Source: Nocardia elegans NBRC 108235
Lineage (GTDB): Bacteria; Actinomycetota; Actinomycetes; Mycobacteriales; Mycobacteriaceae
Direction of reading: 5' to 3'
DNA: 64,000 nt
Assembly (NCBI RefSeq): GCF_001612845.1
Contig: NZ_BDBF01000005.1
Coordinates: forward strand, 45,493-109,492
A program made the translations under genes and the position numbers. The notes below the pieces were generated by a model. That model was given only the letters and a program-made list of their open reading frames with translations, was not told where the DNA came from and made no database searches. Shown piece after piece: positions 20,633 to 29,658 of this stretch (position 1 is its first letter; each line of letters begins with the position of its first letter).

Positions 20633-21885
20633 ACGTTCGCCTCCTGTGTATCGGCGGTCAGGTCGGTGCCCTGGCGGCGGGCGATGGCGCGTTCGTACAC
20701 CGAAACGGTTTGGGCTGCCACGGCCTCCCAGCTGAAGACGGTGAGTGCGCGATGGCGCCCGGCGGCGCCGAGGTCGTCGATGCGACGCGGATTGTCGAGC
20801 AATTTCCCGAGGACGCCGGTCAGTTCGTCCACATTGCCGGGCTTCACCAGTTCGGCACAGTCGGCCGCCACCTCCGGCAGTGCGCCGGCCCGGCTGGCGA
20901 CCAGGGCGGTGCCGCTGGCCAGCGCCTCCACGGCGGGCAGCGAGAAACCCTCGTACATGGACGGAATGCAGGAGATCTGCGCCGAGGCCAGCAGTTCGGC
21001 CAGTGCCTCGTCGGACAGTCCGCTCGACACCGTGACGATATCGGAGATGCCCAGTTCGGCGATCAGCTTCTCGGTGGGGCCGTTCGGTTCCAGCTTGGCC
21101 ACCAGTTGCAATTCGACGTCGTGGGTGAGCCGCAGCCGCGCGAGCGCCTGCAGCAGGTGAGAGATGCCCTTGAGCGGTTTGTCGGCGCTGGCCACAGCCA
21201 CGATCCGGCCCGGTACGCGACGCTCGCGCGGCCGGAACAGTTCGGTGTCGACGCCGAGCGGGACCACCCGCAACTGGGAGGCGTCGACGCCGAAGTCGTC
21301 GGCGATGTCGGCCGCTGAGGTCGAGGAGACGGTGATCAGATCCGGAATAAGCCGGGCGACGCGCTGCTGCATGCCGAGGAACCCGTACCAGCGGTGGACG
21401 AACGCCTTGCGCCGCCACGGCGCGGCCGCCAGATCGACGGCCCGGTCGCGGGTGATCGGATGGTGGATGGTGGCCACCAGCGGCACCCGGCGGGCGATGT
21501 CGAGCAGTCCGGAACCCAGGCACTGGTTGTCGTGCACGACATCGAAATCCGCTGCGCGCGAACGCAACAGCCGTGCCGCGCGCAGGCTGAACGTGCGCGG
21601 CTCGGGGAATCCGGCGGTCCACATCGTGCCCAGTTCCAGCAGGTCGATGCGGTCGCGGATCTCCCCGGGCCGCGGCGTGCGGAACGGATCGGAATCGCGG
21701 TAGAGATCCAGGCTCGGCACCTCGGTCAGCTTTACCCGGGGATCGAGCAGTTCCGGGTAGGGCTGTCCGGAGAACACCTCGACCTCATGGCCGAGTTCGG
21801 CCAGGCCGTGGCTCAACTTCCGGACATACACCCCCTGCCCGCCACAGTGGGTCTTGCTGCGGTAGGACAGCAGGGCGATACGCAC
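20626..21885 (-). CDS. Glycosyltransferase family 4 protein
   Basis: A 419-aa retaining GT-B glycosyltransferase. The N-terminal domain begins with MRIALLSYRSKTHCGGQG (glycine-rich acceptor loop). VPLGVDTELFRPR (about residues 208-220) and the C-terminal nucleotide-sugar motif MYEGFSLPAVEALASGT (about 298-314, the E-x7-E pattern) identify GT4. It is the first gene of an overlapping operon with the methyltransferase and prenyltransferase-like genes. The sugar donor and acceptor cannot be told. Confidence 0.9.
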   Translation of the reverse strand: MRIALLSYRSKTHCGGQGVYVRKLSHGLAELGHEVEVFSGQPYPELLDPRVKLTEVPSLDLYRDSDPFRTPRPGEIRDRIDLLELGTMWTAGFPEPRTFSLRAARLLRSRAADFDVVHDNQCLGSGLLDIARRVPLVATIHHPITRDRAVDLAAAPWRRKAFVHRWYGFLGMQQRVARLIPDLITVSSTSAADIADDFGVDASQLRVVPLGVDTELFRPRERRVPGRIVAVASADKPLKGISHLLQALARLRLTHDVELQLVAKLEPNGPTEKLIAELGISDIVTVSSGLSDEALAELLASAQISCIPSMYEGFSLPAVEALASGTALVASRAGALPEVAADCAELVKPGNVDELTGVLGKLLDNPRRIDDLGAAGRHRALTVFSWEAVAAQTVSVYERAIARRQGTDLTADTQEANVC

Positions 21886-21930
21886 GTCTTCGGCTCACTT
21901 CCTGTTCAGGCGCCAGGTCGCGGTGGTGGT

Positions 21931-22791
21931 TCAGGCGCTCGCGCGCAGGGGCGCGAGCTTGCCGGCCAGGCGGTCGAGATAGGCCAGCACCTCGGCTTCG
22001 GACTTGTCCGGCAGTCCGTACAGTACGTCGGTCACCCCGGCGGCGCTCCATTCGGCCAGCCGTTGCGTGTCGGGTTTGCCGTCGAGGGCGACCACTCGCG
22101 GGGTGTCCTCGCGGCCGGCCTCCTGCCACACCTTGGTCAGCAGTTGCAGGCGTTCCAGCAGCGTGTGGGTCTCGTACGGGGTGGTGATCCAGCCGTCGGC
22201 CGAGCGCGCGATCCAGCGGAAGCCCTGTTCGGTGCCCGCGGTGCCGATCAGCACCGGCACCTTCGCCTGCACCGGCTTCGGCCACGCCCAGCTGGGGCCG
22301 AACTTCACGAAATCGCCGTCGTAGCTCGCCTCTTCCTCGGTCCACAGCGCTCGCATGGCCTCGAGGTACTCGCGCAGCACCGTGCGGCGCTTGTTGCCGG
22401 GCACGCCGTGGTCGGCGAGTTCGTCGGTGTTCCAGCCGAATCCGGCGCCGACGCTGACCCGGCCGCCGGACAGATGGTCCAGGGTCGCGATGGTCTTGGC
22501 CAGCGTGATGGGATCGTGTTCGGTGGGAAGTGCCACCGCCGTGGACAATTCGATGCGTTCGGTGACCGCCGCCGCGGTGGCCAGCGCCACCCACGGGTCC
22601 AGGGTGCGCATGTACCGGTCGTCGGGCAGGCTCTCGTCGCCGGTCAGTGGATGCGCCGCCTCCCGTTTGATCGGGATGTGGGTGTGCTCGGGCACGAAGA
22701 ACGACTCGAAGCCGCGCTCCTCGGCGGCCGCGGCCGCGACCGCCGGCCGGATGCCGCGGTCGCTGGTGAACAGGACGATGCCGAAACGCAT
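21931..22791 (-). CDS. LLM-class F420/flavin-dependent oxidoreductase
   Basis: A 286-aa TIM-barrel protein of the luciferase-like monooxygenase family, in the F420-dependent TIGR03619-like group common in mycobacteria. Visible are MRFGIVLFTSDRGIRP, ERGFESFFVPEHTHIP (about residues 26-41), LDHLSGGRVSVGAGFGWN (about 106-123) and the C-terminal YLDRLAGKLA. ATG 22791 is preceded by AAAGGA. It is the last gene of a four-gene minus-strand operon (24735-25664, 24317, 22818, 21931) of redox enzymes. Confidence 0.85.
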   Translation of the reverse strand: MRFGIVLFTSDRGIRPAVAAAAAEERGFESFFVPEHTHIPIKREAAHPLTGDESLPDDRYMRTLDPWVALATAAAVTERIELSTAVALPTEHDPITLAKTIATLDHLSGGRVSVGAGFGWNTDELADHGVPGNKRRTVLREYLEAMRALWTEEEASYDGDFVKFGPSWAWPKPVQAKVPVLIGTAGTEQGFRWIARSADGWITTPYETHTLLERLQLLTKVWQEAGREDTPRVVALDGKPDTQRLAEWSAAGVTDVLYGLPDKSEAEVLAYLDRLAGKLAPLRASA

Positions 22792-22817
22792 GATGTTCCT
22801 TTCGGTTCGGTCGGGCA

Positions 22818-24302
22818 TCAGCTCGAGGCCGGACCGTCGTTGGCGGCGGCGCGGCCCGCGCGGCGACCGTAGAAGCTGCCGTCGCCGAGGGAGGTGCCGC
22901 TGGCATAGCCGCCCGCGCAGACACCGGAGGTGCAGCGGCCCGCGGCGTACAGGCCGGGGATCGGCTCGCCCGTGACGTGGATGACCCGGGAATCCAGATC
23001 GGTGCGCAGACCGCCCAGGGTGAATCCGGCGGTGAAGTTGCGCATATCGAACCCGGCCACCGGTGTGCCGATCGGCTTCACCCACTCCGGCTTCTTGCCC
23101 AGCAGCGGATCGGAGCCGGATTCGGCGTGCCGGTTGTAGACCTCGACGGTGGCCTGCAGCGAGCCCGCGGGCAGGCCCATATCGCTTTCGAGTTCCTCGA
23201 CCGTCTCCGCCGCCCAGGTGGGGGGCTGGCGGAAGAAGGGGCTGCTGGTCTCGGTCTTCAGCGCTTCCTCGAGCGCGGCCTCGTCGATGATCAGGTAGGC
23301 CTGGTTGTCCTGCTGGATCAGCGTGGCCTGGCCGATCCGGCCCGGATAGGTGTCCTCGGCGATGTAGCGCTGCCCCCGGCCGTTGACCAGAATGCCGCGG
23401 ACCATCATCTGCGGATCGCCGAAGAAGGCGACCTCGGTGGCGTCCATATGCGCCAATTCGGCGCCGAGCGCCTGGGCGACCCGGATGCCGATGCCGTCGT
23501 GTTCCTCGATCGCGGCGGCGGGCCGGCCGATGAGTCGCGGGGCGTAGCCCTCGATCATCCGCTGCTCGTAGGCGAAGCTGCCGGTGGCCAGCACCACGCC
23601 GCGGCGAGCGCGGACGGTGATCTCCTTGCCGTAGCGCTTGGCCACCACGCCCACGACGCGATTGTCGGCCGCGACCACGAGCCGCTGAATCCGGATGTCG
23701 TATTCGGCTCGCACACCGAGGGATTCGGCGGTGTCGGTGAGCGGCTTCATCAGCATGTAGCCGCCGCCCTGCTCGCCGATGCGCTTGTTCTGCATCTGCG
23801 GCAGGTGGCCGCGCGGCGCCGGGGTGGCGATGTCCTTGAACGGCGCGGCGTTCTCACCGCCGGAGTACATCAGGCCCTCGTCGTGCGGGGGTTCCCAGCC
23901 CGGCTCGCCCCAGAATTCCTCTTTGAACGGAACACCTTGGGCGACAAGCCAGTTGAAGTGTTCGACGCTGCCCTGGCAGTAGTCGTGGATCTTGGCCTCG
24001 TCCACGCCGGGCCCGAGGGCGGCCAGCATGAACTTCTCCATGTTCTCCGGGGTGTCCTCGAAACCGAGCGCCTTCTGCAGCGGAGTGCCGCCACCCAGAT
24101 AGATGAATCCGCCCGACAGGGAGGCCGCACCGCCCCAGCCGCCGGTGCGCTCGAGCACCAGCACGTCCGCGCCGGCCCGGGCGGCCTCGATCGCGGCGGC
24201 GACGCCGGCGATGCCGTATCCGGCGATCACCACATCGGCCTCGTAGTCCCAGTCGGTGATGTCGGCGGCGGGCTGGGGGCGTACACCCAGGGTGTCGGAC
24301 AT
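22818..24302 (-). CDS. FAD-dependent oxidoreductase, fumarate reductase / 3-ketosteroid dehydrogenase-like
   Basis: A 494-aa flavoprotein. The FAD loop is DVVIAGYGIAGVAAAIEAA (about residues 24-42) with LERTGGWGGAA after it; GVVLATGSFAYEQRM (about 245) and the C-terminal LYAAGRCTSGVCAGGYASG (about 450-468) are hallmarks of the KstD/fumarate-reductase flavoprotein superfamily. Members introduce or reduce a C=C next to a carbonyl. With KstR-type boxes near the operon, a ketosteroid-like substrate is plausible but not shown. ATG 24302 is used; the longer frame is an Arg-rich artefact. Confidence 0.85.
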   Translation of the reverse strand: MSDTLGVRPQPAADITDWDYEADVVIAGYGIAGVAAAIEAARAGADVLVLERTGGWGGAASLSGGFIYLGGGTPLQKALGFEDTPENMEKFMLAALGPGVDEAKIHDYCQGSVEHFNWLVAQGVPFKEEFWGEPGWEPPHDEGLMYSGGENAAPFKDIATPAPRGHLPQMQNKRIGEQGGGYMLMKPLTDTAESLGVRAEYDIRIQRLVVAADNRVVGVVAKRYGKEITVRARRGVVLATGSFAYEQRMIEGYAPRLIGRPAAAIEEHDGIGIRVAQALGAELAHMDATEVAFFGDPQMMVRGILVNGRGQRYIAEDTYPGRIGQATLIQQDNQAYLIIDEAALEEALKTETSSPFFRQPPTWAAETVEELESDMGLPAGSLQATVEVYNRHAESGSDPLLGKKPEWVKPIGTPVAGFDMRNFTAGFTLGGLRTDLDSRVIHVTGEPIPGLYAAGRCTSGVCAGGYASGTSLGDGSFYGRRAGRAAANDGPASS

Positions 24303-24316
24303 GGTGGGTTCGTTCC

Positions 24317-24745
24317 TCACTTCTCGGCGGATTCGGCGGCTCGGGCGGCGGCCTTTTTCTCGTTGGCCTTTTTCTCGGCGGCCACGACTTTGCCGACGAC
24401 GCTGTCGAGTTTCGTCCCGGCGGCCCAGCCGGTGTAGTGGCACAGGAAGATCGCGATCTCGCGCAACTGCTCCTCGGTCAGTTCACCGTTGCGCAGGGCC
24501 GCGCTGACCTGGATCTCGGTGACGTCGAGGTGGCCCTGTGCGGTGAGCGCGCCGAGCAGCAGCAGGCGACGATCACGCACGGACAGTTCCGGGCGGCTCC
24601 AGATGTCGGCGAACAGATGGTCCGCCGTCACGGCGAAATGCGCGCCGGGTCCGTCGGACATCTCCCAGCCGTAGACCTCGCCCATCTTGGCCACCCCGCG
24701 CGCGCGACGCTGTTCGGGGGTGAGGCCGTCGGTTTCAGCGCTCAT
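24317..24745 (-). CDS. Carboxymuconolactone decarboxylase-family protein
   Basis: A 142-aa all-helical AhpD-like protein. The core is LSVRDRRLLLLGALTAQGH (about residues 53-71), followed by a single cysteine in IAIFLCHYTGWAAG where redox-active members have CxxC, so a plain lactone-decarboxylase-like or unknown activity is more likely than peroxide reduction. The tail is Lys/Ala-rich (KVVAAEKKANEKK). It overlaps the upstream dehydrogenase gene by 11 nt and sits 14 bp before the FAD protein. Confidence 0.85.
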   Translation of the reverse strand: MSAETDGLTPEQRRARGVAKMGEVYGWEMSDGPGAHFAVTADHLFADIWSRPELSVRDRRLLLLGALTAQGHLDVTEIQVSAALRNGELTEEQLREIAIFLCHYTGWAAGTKLDSVVGKVVAAEKKANEKKAAARAAESAEK

Positions 24746-25664
24746 TGCTCTCCTCGGAAGTGTCGGTGGCTGTCCGCGCGGCCCGGGAGATATCGCCGGG
24801 GCCGACGCCGAGCCCGTCGCCGAGTCCGCTCAAAGCCATTCGGGCGAAGGGCAACTCGACGCCGAGTCGCTCGCCCAGGGCCAGTGCCAGCGACAGATCC
24901 TTCTCACCCAGATCGCGGGTATGCGTGAAGATCGAATGCCAGAAGTCGTCCACCGCGACCGGTGCGGTGGTATCGCGCAGCATGATCGCGCCCGCCCCGC
25001 CGGTGATGGCATCCGAATGCCGGACCACCTTGCCCAGGTCGACGATGTTCAGCCCGGCCGCCTCGGCCAGTCGCTGTGCCTCCGCGGTGGCCGTGAACGA
25101 GACGAAATGCAGCAGGTTGCGGGCCAGTTTCATCCGGGTGCCGGCGCCGACCTCGCCCGCGTGCACCACCAGTTCGGCCCAGTAGCCGAACGGTTCGCTC
25201 ACCTTCTCGAAGGCGGCGTCGCTGCCGCCCACCATGACCGCGAGCGACCCCTTCTTGGCCCCCGCGCCGCCGCCGCTGACCGGGGCGTCGACGAAGTCCA
25301 CCTCGTGTTCGGCGCAGATGCCGGCGAGTTCTACGGCGGTCCGGTCGCTGATGGTCGAATGCACGGCGATCACCGTGCCGGGGCGCGCGGTGCTCAGCAG
25401 GCCGTCCGGACCGGTGACCACGGATCGGACCTGCGCGTCGTTGAGGACGACCACCGAGATCACCCCGGCGCGCTCGGCGACCTCGGCCGCCGTCTTCGCC
25501 GGCTCGGCGCCGCCGTCGACGAACGGCTGCACGGCCTCGGCCCGGGTGTCGCAGACGACGAGGCCGCCGGGGCGCTTCAGCAGCCGCTCGGCCATCGGCG
25601 CACCCATGTTGCCGAGGCCGATGAAGCCCGCAGCGCTGGTGCTGTCGTTCGTGGACCCGCTCAT
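24735..25664 (-). CDS. NAD(P)-dependent 3-hydroxyisobutyrate dehydrogenase-like oxidoreductase
   Basis: A 309-aa beta-hydroxyacid dehydrogenase-family protein. The nucleotide loop is GFIGLGNMGAPMAERLLKRP (about residues 13-32). The substrate-binding DAPVSGGGAGAKKGSLAVMVGG lies near 120-141, and the catalytic lysine is in GAGTRMKLARNLLHF (about 172). ATG 25664 (MSGSTND...) is preceded by AAAGGTA. It is the first gene of the minus-strand redox operon and is divergent from the SnoaL/FadD operon across a regulatory region. Confidence 0.88.
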   Translation of the reverse strand: MSGSTNDSTSAAGFIGLGNMGAPMAERLLKRPGGLVVCDTRAEAVQPFVDGGAEPAKTAAEVAERAGVISVVVLNDAQVRSVVTGPDGLLSTARPGTVIAVHSTISDRTAVELAGICAEHEVDFVDAPVSGGGAGAKKGSLAVMVGGSDAAFEKVSEPFGYWAELVVHAGEVGAGTRMKLARNLLHFVSFTATAEAQRLAEAAGLNIVDLGKVVRHSDAITGGAGAIMLRDTTAPVAVDDFWHSIFTHTRDLGEKDLSLALALGERLGVELPFARMALSGLGDGLGVGPGDISRAARTATDTSEESNER

Positions 25665-26063
25665 GGGTACCTTTCGATGCTGTCTGGACACGTGTACGGA
25701 ACTATAGGTTCGACTCTGATCTTGGCGCAAGAACTTGTTTCAATTCCGCGGTTGTGTCAAGGCGGCGGAACCAGCGCCGACCACGGCGTGGACGGTTGCC
25801 GGCACCCTGGTCGAGCGTCCGCCTCTTCGTAGCAAAAATGGTCGATCCATTGTCGGTCCCCGATTGCGGTGGTACCGTCCAGACACATGTCCAGCGATGT
25901 GTCTTTCGCGCCTGTCCGCGAGGGATATCCCGGCCTGAACTCGTTCTCGAAAACGGGCTGACGGACCACGACGTTCGCGGTCGCCGCAGCCCGGTGACCG
26001 CCCGGATCAGGCCGTGCCGGATATCGGCGCCGGCCTTCGACACAGAATGTGAAGGAAGCTGCG
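25665..26063. promoter_or_regulatory. Divergent regulatory region of the two catabolic operons
   Basis: No gene. It holds AAGAACTTGTTTCA at 25729-25742, which fits the KstR consensus except for the first base. A second motif type is also present: ACACGTGT (25688-25695) and an inverted repeat AGACACAT / ATGTGTCT (25881-25888 and 25897-25904), related to the palindrome at the TetR gene start at 17.98 kb. This suggests two layers of control over both operons. Confidence 0.5.
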
Positions 26064-26612
26064 ATGTCCGGTTTTTCCCGGGACGAACTCGACGAGATGG
26101 TCCGCCGCTGGGTGGTCGAGAACGAGCGCTGCGAGGCGGCGGGGGACTGGCGGCCGCTGGCCGACATGTACACCGAGGACGCCACCTACGGCTGGAACTA
26201 CGGACCGACCCAGGAATTCATGGCGGTGGGCCGCGACGAGATTCGAGAACTGGCGCTGGGACAGGAGATGGACGGCCTCGAGGGCTGGACCTACCCATAC
26301 CAGGAATTCGTCGTCGACGAGCGCAGCGGCAACGTGATCGGCTTGTGGAAGCAGGTCAACGAGAACACCCGCCCCGACGGCCGCCACTACAGCCCGGAGG
26401 GCATCGGCGGCAGCTGGTTCCGCTACGGCGGCAACTTCCAATGGTCCTGGCAGCGTGACTTTTTCGACTTCGGCAACGTCTCGGCGCTGTTCGTGGAGAT
26501 GATCACCGCGAACGCGCTGTCGGAGGGGATGCAGAAGCGGATCGAGCGCTCGGGCGCGGGACCGCTGCCGGGCTGGTACAAGATCGGCGAGTCGCCGGTC
26601 CCGCTGTGGTGA
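26064..26612 (+). CDS. SnoaL/NTF2-like protein
   Basis: A 182-aa NTF2-fold protein of the type found in actinobacterial catabolic clusters. Visible are DELDEMVRRWVVENERCEAAGDW-type N-terminal helices (about residues 6-28), MYTEDATYGWNYGPTQEF and the beta-sheet VDERSGNVIGLWKQVNEN. ATG 26064 has GAAGGA upstream; GTG 26049 overlaps that site. It is the first gene of the plus-strand operon and probably handles a steroid- or terpenoid-like intermediate (hydratase, isomerase or binding role; inference). Confidence 0.8.
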   Translation: MSGFSRDELDEMVRRWVVENERCEAAGDWRPLADMYTEDATYGWNYGPTQEFMAVGRDEIRELALGQEMDGLEGWTYPYQEFVVDERSGNVIGLWKQVNENTRPDGRHYSPEGIGGSWFRYGGNFQWSWQRDFFDFGNVSALFVEMITANALSEGMQKRIERSGAGPLPGWYKIGESPVPLW

Positions 26613-27859
26613 GCGCGATGCCCGCGAGTCGCTTCGCCACACTCAGCCGGAAGCAACTGGCCGCGCTGGTGCCCGAACTGCTGCTGTGCGGGCATCTCAT
26701 CGATCGCTCCGGGATGGCGCATTCGATCGGCGCCTTCGGGCGTGACGGGATGGCGGAGGTGGCGATCGAGGAATGGCAGCTGGCCAGCCCGATCTACACC
26801 CGCCGGATGCGCGCGGCCCTCGATATCCCCGGCGACGGCGTCGTCACGATATTCAAAGGGCTGCAACTGGATATCGGCGCGCCGCCGCAGTTCATGGACT
26901 TCCGGTTCCGGGTCGACGATGACCACAACGGCGAGTTCTGGCTCGACCACTGCGGTGCGCTCGCCGACGTCGAGCCGATGGGTGAGGACTACGTGGTGGC
27001 CATGTGCCACACCATCGAGGACCCCACCTTCGACGCGACCGCGCTGGCCACCAATCCGCATGCGCAGGTGCGCCCGATCCACCGGCCGCCCCGGCAGCCG
27101 GCCGATCGAGTGCCGGTGTGCGCGTGGACGGTTCGCATCGACCCGGCCAACGAACCGCCCGCGGTCCCGCGCAATGCGGCGCGCATGGCCGAATTCGCCG
27201 CTGTCGACCTCGAATTGGCGCCGATCGAAGCCGGGGGTCCGGGCCGGTCCGACTACCGCGGGCCACTGCTGAGCGATATCGACTTCGCGGACTTCTCGCA
27301 TTCGGCGCTGGTCCGGATGGCCGACGAGGTGTGCCTGCAGCAGCATCTGCTGAACCTCGGATTCCTGATCGCGGTCGGCGAGCGCGCGGACGCGGAGACC
27401 ACCGCCACGATCGCGCGCAAACAGTTCACCGGGATCGCCGGGCTCACCTCCGAACGCCTGCGCGCGGTACTGGGCCTCGGTACCGGCTTCGAGGATCTGG
27501 CCCAGGTGCTGCGGCTGCATCCGGCGTGGAATCCGCTGCCCTACGTCGACATGCGGATCGACGCCTATCACGATTCCGCGATCCTGCGCATCGCGCGCGA
27601 CAGTCCCGGTGTGCGCGACGGCGGCTGGCCGGCCGCCGTCGACGCCGAACATCTGGAGCCGCTGGCGGCCATGGTGCGCGGGGTGAATCCGCTATTCGAC
27701 GTGCACGCCCGCGAGGGCGACGAGCGCGAACTCGTGGTCGAGATCACCGCTGCCACAACGCCTTTCCGAGAATCGCCGGAGGTGGCGATCACTCGGTTCA
27801 GCACCGGGGCGGAGTTCCACTTCGCGCCCCGGCAGTCGCTGCCGCTGACGGTCGTCTGA
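26609..27859 (+). CDS. Conserved hypothetical protein in a catabolic operon
   Basis: A 416-aa protein I cannot assign. It starts with a GTG that overlaps the stop of the SnoaL gene by 4 nt (GTG 26606 and ATG 26618 are alternatives). Two Cys/His/Asp-rich conserved-looking patches are LDHCGALADVEPMGEDY (about residues 111-127) and AMCHTIEDPTF (about 131-141). There is no signal peptide, transmembrane segment or P-loop. The tight coupling to SnoaL and FadD genes suggests a role with the same substrate. Confidence 0.75.
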   Translation: MSAMPASRFATLSRKQLAALVPELLLCGHLIDRSGMAHSIGAFGRDGMAEVAIEEWQLASPIYTRRMRAALDIPGDGVVTIFKGLQLDIGAPPQFMDFRFRVDDDHNGEFWLDHCGALADVEPMGEDYVVAMCHTIEDPTFDATALATNPHAQVRPIHRPPRQPADRVPVCAWTVRIDPANEPPAVPRNAARMAEFAAVDLELAPIEAGGPGRSDYRGPLLSDIDFADFSHSALVRMADEVCLQQHLLNLGFLIAVGERADAETTATIARKQFTGIAGLTSERLRAVLGLGTGFEDLAQVLRLHPAWNPLPYVDMRIDAYHDSAILRIARDSPGVRDGGWPAAVDAEHLEPLAAMVRGVNPLFDVHAREGDERELVVEITAATTPFRESPEVAITRFSTGAEFHFAPRQSLPLTVV

Positions 27860-27904
27860 CCGCCCTCAGTCCCGAACCGCCGCTACCGACGAGAGATCTC
27901 AGAT

Positions 27905-29518
27905 ATGCCGAACAATTTCGCCGACCTGTTCGAGCACGCCGTGGACGCCATGCCGGATCGGGTGGCGCTGATTCAGGGCGAGCGCCAGGTCACCTATCAG
28001 GAGCTGGAACGTCGCGCCAACCAGCTCGCCCATCACTTCGCCGCGGTGGGCCTGGGGGAGGGCAGCCACATCGGCTTCCAGATGCACAACAGCATCGAGA
28101 CGATGGAAATCCTGATCGCCGCCTTCAAGATCCGGGCGGTGCCGATCAATATCAACTACCGCTACGGCGCGGACGAACTGCGCTACGTCTACGACAACGC
28201 CGACCTCGAGGCGGTGGTACACCACCGGTGCTACGCGCAGGTCGTGGATCAGGTGCGTCCGCAGGTGACCACGCTGCGCCACGCCTTCGTCGTCGACGAC
28301 GATCAGGGCGGCGACGGGCTGCCCAGCGAATCCACGCCGTACGCGGAGGCATTCGAAAGCAGCTCGGCCGCACGCGATTTCGGTGAGCGCAGCGCCGACG
28401 ACCTGTTCATGATGTACACCGGCGGCACCACCGGCATGCCCAAGGGCGTGATGTGGCGCCAGGAGGACATGTGGCGGGTGCTCGGCGGCGGCATCGACTT
28501 CTACACCAACGTGCCGGTGGCCGACGAGTTCGAACAGTCCCGGGTCGGCTCGCAGAACGACCCGCTGCGCTGGCTGATCCTGCCGCCGCTGATCCACGCC
28601 GCGGCGCTGATGCCCACGTTCACCGCACTGTGGTCGGGCAACACCGTCGTCTACGAACCGCGCTTCGACGCCGACCGGGTTTGGCAGGTGGTGGCCGGGC
28701 AGCGGGCGAATATCGTCGTCATCACCGGCGATGCCATGGCACGGCCGCTGCTCGAGTCCTTTCGGCGGTCGCCGGTGGACGCCTCCTCGATGGTCGCCCT
28801 CGCCTCCGGTGCGGCGCTGCTGTCGCAACCGGTGAAGAACGAGATGCTGGAGTTGTTCCCGCATGCGGTGATCACCGATTCGATCGGCTCCTCCGAAACC
28901 GGATTCGGCGGCATCGGCGTGGCGCAGAAGGACGACGACCCGTCCCGCGGGCCGCGCGTGCAGACCGGGCGCGGTGCGGTCGTGGTGGACGAGGAGGGCC
29001 GGGAGGTGGCGCCGGGCGAAGAGGGCTGGATGGCCAAGAAGGGGTCGGTGCCACTCGGCTACTACAAGGATCAGGCCAAGTCCGACAAGCTGTTCAAGAC
29101 CGTCGACGGCGTCCGCATGGTCATCACCGACGACCGCGCGCGGGTGGAGGCCGACGGCACCATCACCCTGATCGGCCGCGGCAACATGGTGATCAACACC
29201 GGCGGCGAGAAGGTGTTCGTCGAAGAGGTAGAGGCTGTCGTGAAGGCCCACGAGGGCGTCTACGACGTGGTGGTCATCGGAGTTCCGCACGAGCGCTGGG
29301 GCCATCAGGTCGCGGCGGTGGTGTCGGTGGCAAGCGCCGATCCGCTGGATTTCGCCGACCTCGAGGCACACGTCCGCAAGCATCTCGCCGGATACAAACT
29401 GCCGCGCAGCATTTGGGTGGTCGACGCGGTCGGACGCACCCCCAGTGGGAAACCGGACTACCGGTGGGCGAAAGCCCATGCCGAATCCCATCCGCCGGCC
29501 CACACCGTCGGCTCCTGA
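27905..29518 (+). CDS. Acyl-CoA synthetase (FadD family)
   Basis: A 537-aa ANL-superfamily adenylating enzyme. It activates a carboxylic acid to an acyl-AMP and then an acyl-CoA in the cytoplasm. The AMP-binding P-loop is MYTGGTTGMPKGVMW (about residues 164-178), the A5-type segment is ITDSIGSSETGFGG (about 324), and the C-terminal hinge and catalytic lysine lie in GRGNMVINTGGEKVF (about 424) and RTPSGKPDYRW (about 512). Its place between SnoaL and ADC/SDR genes suggests side-chain or ring-fragment activation in steroid-type catabolism. Confidence 0.92.
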   Translation: MPNNFADLFEHAVDAMPDRVALIQGERQVTYQELERRANQLAHHFAAVGLGEGSHIGFQMHNSIETMEILIAAFKIRAVPININYRYGADELRYVYDNADLEAVVHHRCYAQVVDQVRPQVTTLRHAFVVDDDQGGDGLPSESTPYAEAFESSSAARDFGERSADDLFMMYTGGTTGMPKGVMWRQEDMWRVLGGGIDFYTNVPVADEFEQSRVGSQNDPLRWLILPPLIHAAALMPTFTALWSGNTVVYEPRFDADRVWQVVAGQRANIVVITGDAMARPLLESFRRSPVDASSMVALASGAALLSQPVKNEMLELFPHAVITDSIGSSETGFGGIGVAQKDDDPSRGPRVQTGRGAVVVDEEGREVAPGEEGWMAKKGSVPLGYYKDQAKSDKLFKTVDGVRMVITDDRARVEADGTITLIGRGNMVINTGGEKVFVEEVEAVVKAHEGVYDVVVIGVPHERWGHQVAAVVSVASADPLDFADLEAHVRKHLAGYKLPRSIWVVDAVGRTPSGKPDYRWAKAHAESHPPAHTVGS

Positions 29519-29627
29519 ACCCCTCGGGTTCCGCGCCGGACGTCGCGCCCGCGGCGTTCGGCGCCGTCGTGTCCGGGCGATCTCGGTGAATGGGATTTCC
29601 CGGTCGAGAGGGCCTGCCGAATCAGAC

Positions 29628-29641
29628 TGGAACGTGTTCTA
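29628..29641. promoter_or_regulatory. KstR-type operator upstream of the ADC-SDR genes
   Basis: TGGAACGTGTTCTA fits TnnAACnnGTTnnA at all fixed positions and ends 17 bp before the GTG start at 29659. Its position over the promoter or leader supports repression of the two downstream genes. Confidence 0.65.
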
Positions 29642-29658
29642 CTTGGAGGATGACAGCG

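Noticed and set aside
22818..24443. Longer start for the FAD-dependent oxidoreductase
   Set aside because: The extra N-terminal 47 residues are an Arg/Gly/Lys-rich stretch antisense to the neighbouring gene's end; ATG 24302 begins just before the FAD loop and suits the family.
27899..29503. A 534-codon minus-strand open frame over the FadD gene
   Set aside because: Exact shadow of a gene with intact AMP-binding motifs; translation is Val/His/Asp-rich without any motif.
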